DNA of 64,000 nt from Ilyobacter polytropus DSM 2926 (lineage in GTDB: Bacteria; Fusobacteriota; Fusobacteriia; Fusobacteriales; Fusobacteriaceae), in contig NC_014633.1 of assembly GCF_000165505.1 (NCBI RefSeq), positions 372,001 to 436,000 of the forward strand, written 5' to 3'. The position numbers were made by a program, and so were the translations under genes. Below, piece by piece: positions 58,694 to 64,000 of this stretch. Each line of letters begins with the position of its first letter. The stretch's first letter is position 1. The notes under the pieces are model-generated. The model saw only the letters and a list, made by a program, of their open reading frames with translations, had not been told where the DNA came from and ran no database searches.

Positions 58694-59758
58694 ATGGGGA
58701 AAGGTTCGAAAAAGAAAATAAAAAAAGTAGGAGTCCCACCTGGAACCCTTCTTTATACCGGAGATAATATATCTGAAAAAATTAGTATAGAATACTTTGC
58801 TTATGATGAAAAAGAATGTCAGGTTTTAAACTATAGGGCTTCAGATATAAATAAATTGAATACAGTAGATAATAAAGTTGTATGGATAAACATCTTTGGA
58901 TTAACAGATACAGGATTCATAGAAAAATTTGGTGAAAAATTCAATATTCATTCACTTATTCTAGAAGATATTCTTCATACTTCCCAAAGACCAAAAATAG
59001 AGGAGTCTGAAGATTATATTTTTATGGTTTTGAAAATGATGAGTGTTTCTAAGGGGAATGATAAAATAGAGGAAGAGCAGATAAGTCTCATACTGAGAGA
59101 GGGGGTAGTTATATCCTTTCAAGAGCATGAAGGTGATGTTTTTGACATAATTAGGGACAGGATACTAAATTCCAAAGGTAGATTGAGAAAAAAGAAAGCA
59201 GACTATTTGTTTTATTCTCTATTAGATACGATAATAGACAATTACTTTTTGATATTAGAGGAACATGATAACAGGCTTGAAGAGTTGAATACAGATGTTC
59301 TTGAAAAGCCAAAAACTGATTTAGTTGAAAATTTACAAAAGATAAGGGTTGATCTGAACAGTATGAAAAGAGACCTTTGGCCATTGAGAGATGCTGTGGG
59401 AAAATTGGAAAAAAATGAATCCATTATGTTGAATGAAAATACTAAACTCTATATCCGTGATCTCTATGATCATACGCTTCAGATAATAGACTTGATGGAG
59501 GGGCTGAGAGATTCTCTAAGCAATATTTTTGAGTTGTATATGACAGGGGTGAGCAACAGAATGAATGAGATAATGAAAACCCTAACTATCATCGCAACTA
59601 TTTTTATTCCCCTTACTTTTATTGCAGGTATATATGGGATGAATTTTGAATATATGCCTGAACTTAGGTTTAAGATGGCTTATCCTATTTTGATAATCTT
59701 TATGATTTTTGTTTTTGTAGGTCTCATTGTTTTTTTTAGAAAGAAAAAATGGCTTTAA
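58694..59758 (+). CDS. corA: CorA-type magnesium and cobalt transporter
   Basis: 354 residues. The long cytoplasmic N-terminal domain is followed by two helices near the C-terminus; between them is the selectivity motif YGMNFEYMPEL. The first helix, IIATIFIPLTFIAGIYGMN, and the positive tail KKKWL are typical. Forms a pentameric Mg2+ channel. Upstream sequence shows no Mg2+ riboswitch. Monocistronic. Confidence 0.93.
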   Translation: MGKGSKKKIKKVGVPPGTLLYTGDNISEKISIEYFAYDEKECQVLNYRASDINKLNTVDNKVVWINIFGLTDTGFIEKFGEKFNIHSLILEDILHTSQRPKIEESEDYIFMVLKMMSVSKGNDKIEEEQISLILREGVVISFQEHEGDVFDIIRDRILNSKGRLRKKKADYLFYSLLDTIIDNYFLILEEHDNRLEELNTDVLEKPKTDLVENLQKIRVDLNSMKRDLWPLRDAVGKLEKNESIMLNENTKLYIRDLYDHTLQIIDLMEGLRDSLSNIFELYMTGVSNRMNEIMKTLTIIATIFIPLTFIAGIYGMNFEYMPELRFKMAYPILIIFMIFVFVGLIVFFRKKKWL

Positions 59759-59763
59759 AAATG

Positions 59764-59812
59764 TAAATGAAATGTCACAGGATTCCATAGGAACTCATGT
59801 GGCATTTCATTT
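59764..59812 (+). terminator. Intrinsic terminator of corA
   Basis: AAATGAAATGTCAC and GTGGCATTTCATTT form a 14-base stem with one wobble, followed by TTTGGGG. The loop is long (20 bases). It separates corA from the convergent minus-strand genes. Confidence 0.8.
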
Positions 59813-59850
59813 TTGGGGAAATTTGTTATTAAGATTAAACTCAATAAAAA

Positions 59851-60234
59851 CTAGCACGTAGAATGAAATAGCCCCCCTATACGAAAGTTTTCACCTGCTA
59901 ATTTGTTATAGAGTTCGACAGCTTTTTTGGTGTCAAGGATATGATACTCTATATTATGCTTTTTTAGTAGCTCTATAGTTGAATCCATAACCTTTAAGCT
60001 TGATTCCACTCCTTTTGATAGTACAACCACTTGGCATCCCCTATCTAAGAGTTCTTTTATATCTGCAGGTTGTATACCAGGAGAATGTTCTGTCCCTGTT
60101 TCAGACCAGTTCCAGGGGCTGGCCCCACCTGGATACAGCTTAAAATCCTTGCCTTGCCCGTATCCTTCTATATCCATTACTCCCCATGAAAAGTTAAGTA
60201 TTTTAGGTGAAAAATTATCAAGGTCATTTTTCAT
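59851..60234 (-). CDS. Mth938/AAMDC-domain protein (DUF498)
   Basis: 127 residues with the DUF498 text: FSWGVMDIEGYGQGKDFKLYPGG, WNWSETGTEHSPGIQPADIKEL and VVVLSKGVESSLKV. The family has a Mth938-type alpha/beta fold; its role is unknown, with loose links to respiratory complex assembly in eukaryotes. It is the last of three co-directional genes with sixA and a VanZ-like gene. Confidence 0.82.
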   Translation of the reverse strand: MKNDLDNFSPKILNFSWGVMDIEGYGQGKDFKLYPGGASPWNWSETGTEHSPGIQPADIKELLDRGCQVVVLSKGVESSLKVMDSTIELLKKHNIEYHILDTKKAVELYNKLAGENFRIGGLFHSTC

Positions 60235-60254
60235 AATTTTACTCCTTTATTATA

Positions 60255-60704
60255 TTAGAGATCTGGAGCGATTAGCCATTTAATACACCACCTCCCTTGG
60301 GATTCTACTAAGCACAGTACCCCACTTGTTTTTATCTTGATTAGAACTTTTTTTTCATCACCTGTTAATATAAATGAAGCAAGCCTTTCCATAAAAGGTA
60401 AATGCCCTACATACATAACCTTGTCTTCATTTTTTAATTTTTTGAAAAATTCTTCTACGCTGTCATTAGGGTTTAATCTTTTTGAGACAAATGTTTTACC
60501 GTCACATAGGTTTTCAGAAAAAATTCTAGCTGTTTCTTCTGCTCTTTTCTTACCGCTGTGCATTATTTTATTTACTTTTAATCCCATGGTTTCAAGTAAA
60601 TGTGCCATTTTTTCTACCTCAGCTTTTCCTTCTTGAGAAAGAGGTCTCTCGGGATTTTTTTCTAGTGAGACTGCCTCCCCATGTCTTGCTAAATATATAG
60701 TCAT
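60255..60704 (-). CDS. sixA: Phosphohistidine phosphatase SixA
   Basis: 149 residues; histidine-phosphatase superfamily: IYLARHGEAVSLEKNPERPLSQEG contains the RHG phospho-acceptor His (residue 8), and VMYVGHLPFMERLA contains the second catalytic His. Short form without a larger catalytic domain, as in SixA, which dephosphorylates phosphohistidines such as those in HPt domains or PTS proteins. In a window so rich in His-Asp relays it could be relevant. Confidence 0.9.
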   Translation of the reverse strand: MTIYLARHGEAVSLEKNPERPLSQEGKAEVEKMAHLLETMGLKVNKIMHSGKKRAEETARIFSENLCDGKTFVSKRLNPNDSVEEFFKKLKNEDKVMYVGHLPFMERLASFILTGDEKKVLIKIKTSGVLCLVESQGRWCIKWLIAPDL

Positions 60705-60732
60705 TTTAACTCTCCTTTCATTGGACTTTTTA

Positions 60733-61176
60733 TCATGTCTCCAAGTTGACAGTTTTAAATAATTTTCTTAAAAATGCTAACAATATAATTGATGCTATTC
60801 CACCGGTAGTGTCTATCAAAATATCTTTAAATTCTAAACTTCTACCTGGGATGAACCATTGGTGAAGTTCGTCAGAACAGGCATATAAGAAAACAGTGGT
60901 TATAACTACTATTTTACTTCGTAGACTTTTAGAGTTGTCATCAAAAGAAAGCTGAAGTGAAGTTCCAAGTAAAAAATAAAGTATAAAGTGAGCAAAATTT
61001 CTGACTATATGGGAAGATGTTTCTTTGGTGATTTCCTGAGGGAGTATTTTTTTCATTAATTGTATTACCATTCCAGAATGTCTAGAGGAAGTAACTGCAT
61101 CTTCACTTGAAAATTTAAAAATAATAATCATTATAAGAATAGTTGAAAATATAAAAAAGTATTTTTTCATAGTCAT
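60733..61176 (-). CDS. VanZ-family membrane protein
   Basis: 147 residues with four hydrophobic helices and the VanZ-like text FAHFILYFLLGTSLQLSF and FLYACSDELHQWFIPGRSLEFKDILIDTTGG, where the Asp/Glu/His and the RSLEFKD turn are conserved. In vancomycin clusters VanZ gives teicoplanin resistance, but most members, as here, stand in unrelated surroundings with unknown role. Confidence 0.85.
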   Translation of the reverse strand: MTMKKYFFIFSTILIMIIIFKFSSEDAVTSSRHSGMVIQLMKKILPQEITKETSSHIVRNFAHFILYFLLGTSLQLSFDDNSKSLRSKIVVITTVFLYACSDELHQWFIPGRSLEFKDILIDTTGGIASIILLAFLRKLFKTVNLET

Positions 61177-61362
61177 CTCCTGATGTTTAAATTGTTTCTG
61201 TAAATCTCTTCTAATTAAATAATTAGATTTTTTTTACAAAAACCCTTTAAATTTATTTGATGCCATTAGTAACAGTGGAATTTACAAACTTACTACAGTA
61301 TGTACATATTAGCTATACATAAAAATGGTATAAAATAGAAAATTAAAAAGGAGGTAAATTTT

Positions 61363-62151
61363 ATGAAAATATTGTCTTTTGATCTTGACGGGACTCTTTT
61401 GACAGATGATAAAAAAATATCTGAAAAAACCTTGGAGGTGCTTTTGAGATGTAAAGAAGAAGGGAAAGTAATTGTTTTCAACAGCGGTCGTCCTACTCAG
61501 TTTATATATAGCGTTCTCCCAGAAGTTTTCCATGAGGATATAGTCATCTCATCAAATGGAGCAATGGTATATAAAAACAAAAAGCTTATGCATGAAAATT
61601 TAATAGACAAAAACACAGTATGGGATATTATTCAAATGATAGAAACTGTTTTTAATGACATGTTTTTTATAGTAGAACAAGATAACAGGAGCCTTACTAG
61701 ATGTAAAGACAGAGAGTATAATAAACAGATGCTTTGCAATTATCATGAGTTCTCCAAGGAAAATGTCCTAGACTCACCGAAAATACTTTTGAAGACTAAA
61801 GATTTGGACTATTTTGATTTAAATATCTTAAATATGCTTATTCCAGAATCATGTAGACTGATTTTTACAGACAACATGGAATTTGCTCAGCTTGTTCACG
61901 CTGATACCAACAAGCTTTACGGGGTGAATAAAGTACTAGAAACAGAAAAATTAAACCTTGAAGAACTTGTATCTTTTGGAGACGATTTCAATGACCTAGA
62001 GATACTAAGCTGGTCTGGTTATGGAGTGGCAATGGGAAATGCCATTGAAGAGATCAAAAATGTGTCAAAGTACATTGCTGATACAAATGAAAAAGATGGG
62101 GTGGCAAAATTTATAGAGGCCTATGTATTAGAAAAAATAGAGGCAGCATAA
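61363..62151 (+). CDS. HAD-superfamily Cof-type phosphatase
   Basis: 262 residues. The HAD motifs are FDLDGTLLTDD (Asp nucleophile), NSGRPTQ, and SFGDDFNDLEIL, with a C2B-type cap in the middle (about 90-190). Such proteins dephosphorylate sugar phosphates or flavin nucleotides. AAGGAGG precedes the ATG. Monocistronic; substrate not evident. Confidence 0.9.
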   Translation: MKILSFDLDGTLLTDDKKISEKTLEVLLRCKEEGKVIVFNSGRPTQFIYSVLPEVFHEDIVISSNGAMVYKNKKLMHENLIDKNTVWDIIQMIETVFNDMFFIVEQDNRSLTRCKDREYNKQMLCNYHEFSKENVLDSPKILLKTKDLDYFDLNILNMLIPESCRLIFTDNMEFAQLVHADTNKLYGVNKVLETEKLNLEELVSFGDDFNDLEILSWSGYGVAMGNAIEEIKNVSKYIADTNEKDGVAKFIEAYVLEKIEAA

Positions 62152-62179
62152 AGGCCCTTTAGTTGAATATAGGGTGAAA

Positions 62180-62569
62180 TTATTCTGCCCAACCGTGATA
62201 ATACCATCTGCCTTTTATTTTTACAAAGAGACTCTTTTCATGATGGATATGTCTTTTACCATTTGCTATATAAGAGGCTTTGAACTCTACAATGCCTTTT
62301 TTATCCCTTACTTTTCCTGCCTTTGTTTTTACTATTTCAAGGCCATCCCATTTAGAAGACTCAGACCATGCAATTATTGAATCTCTGCTGACATCTGACA
62401 CTGTGGCTGGATCGTGAGTTTCCAATATGTAATCAAAATCGCCGACTACGTATGCCGTATATCTAGATTTCATAAGAAGCTCAGCCGTAGGAGGTATAAG
62501 AGCTTTTTTTATATATTTTTTGCAGCAATCTTCATATTTTTTACCACTTCCACAGGGACATATATTCAT
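62180..62569 (-). CDS. ychJ: YchJ-family SEC-C zinc protein
   Basis: 129 residues. The N-terminal SEC-C zinc motif is CPCGSGKKYEDCC, followed by the YchJ-type NTF2-like domain with SRYTAYVVGDFDYILETHDP and SSKWDGLEIVKTKAG. Family of unknown role, often called UPF0225. Convergent with a HAD phosphatase gene; 28 bases between their stops. Confidence 0.9.
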   Translation of the reverse strand: MNICPCGSGKKYEDCCKKYIKKALIPPTAELLMKSRYTAYVVGDFDYILETHDPATVSDVSRDSIIAWSESSKWDGLEIVKTKAGKVRDKKGIVEFKASYIANGKRHIHHEKSLFVKIKGRWYYHGWAE

Positions 62570-62716
62570 ATTATTACTCCTTTCAATTGAAAATTCTTCT
62601 GCTATTATACCATGAAATTCCTATCGTTATAATGGAAATATTTTATAGAATTGCCTTTATTTCAATCTTTGACGGTGATATAATAAAGTATATTATTTTG
62701 AAATGGGGTCATAACT

Positions 62717-63352
62717 ATGAAGATTATAAATAAATTTTCCAGAGAGGAAGAAATAGCTAACGCCTTATCCCACGGATTAGGGATACCTCTTTCTGTAATA
62801 GCTTTAGTTTTTTTATCTGTCAAAGGAGTGAAGTCGGGTAACAGTCTAAGTGCAGTAGGGTTTATAAGTTTTGGTGTTTCACTTTTTATTATGTATACCA
62901 TGTCTACTTTGTATCATTCTCTAAGGCCAGGTAGGGCAAAGAGAGTTTTCGAACGTCTTGACCATTGCTCTATATATATTTTGATAGCAGGAACCTACAC
63001 CCCCTTTTGTTTTACCCTCTTAAAGGGAAAAGCGGGCTGGATTCTTTTTGGATTTCAATGGGGACTGGCTCTGATCGGGATAATTTTTAAATCTATCTGG
63101 ATAGATCGGTGGGTTGCTGCGGCTACTGCAGTATATGCCGCTATGGGATGGTCTATAATTTTCGTTATACAGACACTATTAGCCTCTATAGCCTACGGAG
63201 GATTCTTACTTCTCCTTATAGGGGGGATCCTCTATACTTTAGGCATAATATTTTTTGCCCTTCCTCTGTTTAAATATCATCATGGAGTCTGGCACTTTTT
63301 CGTTCTAGGAGGAAGTATAACTCACTTTTTCTGTGTTTATCTTTATTTGTGA
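62717..63352 (+). CDS. Hemolysin-III family membrane protein (YqfA/PAQR-like)
   Basis: 211 residues with seven hydrophobic helices. EEEIANALSHGLGIPLSVIAL, STLYHSLRPGRAKRVFERLDHCSIYILIAGTYTPF and a C-terminal KYHHGVWHFFVLGG contain the conserved His/Asp/Ser of the PAQR fold. Commonly named hemolysin III but probably a membrane hydrolase or receptor. The gene is divergent from ychJ. Confidence 0.9.
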   Translation: MKIINKFSREEEIANALSHGLGIPLSVIALVFLSVKGVKSGNSLSAVGFISFGVSLFIMYTMSTLYHSLRPGRAKRVFERLDHCSIYILIAGTYTPFCFTLLKGKAGWILFGFQWGLALIGIIFKSIWIDRWVAAATAVYAAMGWSIIFVIQTLLASIAYGGFLLLLIGGILYTLGIIFFALPLFKYHHGVWHFFVLGGSITHFFCVYLYL

Positions 63353-63380
63353 CATCATTTTTATGTAAAATCAGAAAAAA

Positions 63381-63404
63381 AATAGAGCCGTATAACGGCT
63401 CTAT
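63381..63404. terminator. Bidirectional terminator between hemolysin-III and hpf genes
   Basis: ATAGAGCCGT and ACGGCTCTAT form a perfect 10-base stem around ATA. On the minus strand TTTTTTTTCTG follows, so it ends hpf; the stem overlaps the hpf stop codon. Confidence 0.88.
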
Positions 63405-63709
63405 GCTAAAGGTACTCTTTTAGAATCTATTATTTTTTGTTTTTCATTTACTAGGATATCTTTTAATTTAGTCTTAGACTCACTTATAGCGTTGTAAAGG
63501 TCTTTGTCCTTTGCTTTCACTACATAGTTATGACTTTTTACTTTTGCAATAGCTTCAGCTTCAAATTCCTTGTGCATATGTCCAGAAAGGACTACTTCGA
63601 CTTCATCAATATGGTCAAAATATTTTTCTAACTTTTGCACTTTTTCCTCTGCAAAATTTTTGATAGCATCTGTTACTTCCAGGTGTCTTCCTCTTACGAT
63701 GATTTTCAT
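63401..63709 (-). CDS. hpf: Ribosome hibernation promoting factor, short form
   Basis: 102 residues. The HPF/YfiA fold is seen in RGRHLEVTDAIKNFAEEKVQKLEKYFDHIDEVEVVL and the DKDLYNAISESKTKLKDIL helix; no C-terminal dimerisation domain. Binds the 30S subunit in resting cells and either makes 100S dimers or stops translation. GAAGGGA precedes the ATG. Its neighbour upstream on the same strand is a histidine kinase end. Confidence 0.9.
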   Translation of the reverse strand: MKIIVRGRHLEVTDAIKNFAEEKVQKLEKYFDHIDEVEVVLSGHMHKEFEAEAIAKVKSHNYVVKAKDKDLYNAISESKTKLKDILVNEKQKIIDSKRVPLA

Positions 63710-63832
63710 AAAATCACTTCCCTTCTGTAGTAAAAATTTATTGTAATAAGATTATATCTCCTAAAATCTGAAAAAGCAAGATTATAGAGGTAAATAGACC
63801 CACAAGGAAGCATTGCACCTATAAGTTTAATT

Positions 63833-64000
63833 TTATTTTCCGCGAATACTTCCAACCAATTGAAGTTTTTTCTTGATCGGTATTGTTATTTTAAAAGTTG
63901 TCCACTCTTTGTGCTTGCTTTTTACTTCTATTTCACCTTCCATCATATCTACTATCTCTTTTACGATTGTAAGGCCTAGGCCAAAGCCTTTTTTTTCTAT
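63833..64000 (-). CDS. Histidine kinase, C-terminal end only
   Basis: The frame enters from the right edge and ends at TAA 63833, giving the last 55 residues. GFGLGLTIVKEIVDMMEGEIEVKS is the G2 box of the HATPase domain, followed by WTTFKITIPI and a short positively charged tail. The kinase core and its sensor are outside the window. It is 124 bases upstream of hpf on the same strand. Confidence 0.85.
   Translation of the reverse strand: MEKKGFGLGLTIVKEIVDMMEGEIEVKSKHKEWTTFKITIPIKKKLQLVGSIRGK

Noticed and set aside
1..64000. CRISPR arrays, prophage, transposase genes, tRNA or rRNA
   Set aside because: Looked for across the window; no regular spaced repeats, integrase or transposase motifs, or tRNA-like cloverleaf text were found.

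Overview
The window looks like a chromosome segment of an anaerobic, low-GC, Gram-negative member of the Fusobacteria, most like Ilyobacter or Propionigenium. This is an inference from gene content and base composition; no marker gene or rRNA is present. Outer-membrane features (an OmpA-type lipoprotein, a beta-barrel protein, a LolA-like protein with an RND exporter, and dTDP-rhamnose synthesis) sit beside Firmicute-like traits: a sucrose PTS, strong AGGAGG ribosome sites, many intrinsic terminators and riboswitches. Coding density is high, and there is no tRNA, rRNA, CRISPR array, transposase or prophage.

Layout. 1-5.2 kb (+): sucrose uptake and breakdown (LacI-type regulator, IIA, IIBC, sucrose-6-phosphate hydrolase, fructokinase). 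5.4-9.7 kb (-): a queuosine-precursor operon (queC, folE, queE, queD) whose first two genes encode a 2-hydroxyacyl-CoA-dehydratase-like iron-sulfur protein and its ATP-dependent activator. A candidate preQ1-I riboswitch and terminator lie in the leader. 9.9-18.3 kb (+): an unusual redox island made of a NapH-like membrane ferredoxin with a flavinylated FMN domain, a small lipoprotein, a ferredoxin, three paralogous FAD flavoproteins (the third with a twin-arginine signal) and its own tatA-tatC-tatB. 18.3-25.5 kb: an interspersed repeat in two copies, a DUF697 gene, a VOC/HxlR pair, an FAD oxidoreductase and an OmpA lipoprotein. 25.5-30.2 kb (-): RND exporter, outer-membrane protein and LolA-like protein. 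30.7-34 kb (-): selenium genes (DUF3343, yedF, selD) and an FAD-NAD(P) reductase. 34-37.4 kb (+): polyphosphate kinase 2 and Ppx.

38.2-47.3 kb is a cyclic-di-GMP and phosphorelay region. A c-di-GMP-I riboswitch stands before a decayed HD-GYP gene. Four co-directional signalling genes follow (PAS histidine kinase; double-receiver protein; double-receiver kinase; receiver-PAS-GGDEF-HD-GYP). On the opposite strand a second c-di-GMP-I riboswitch leads an operon of a solute-binding lipoprotein and a membrane HD-GYP protein. 47.4 kb holds a relic of a groEL 3' end. 47.7-51.2 kb (+) is rfbACDB. 51.2-56.4 kb (-) holds a GDSL hydrolase, uracil-DNA glycosylase, a muramoyl amidase and nadABC. 57-64 kb carries cstA, corA, small housekeeping genes, hpf and the end of a histidine kinase.

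Three places best repay follow-up. The first is the Tat-linked flavoprotein island, whose three flavoproteins carry a proline/glycine-rich insert just before the GG motif near the active site. The second is the dehydratase-like pair heading a putative preQ1-controlled operon. The third is the pair of c-di-GMP riboswitches, one of which has lost its gene. Several small genes (52, 59, 34 and 53 residues) were read directly from the sequence.
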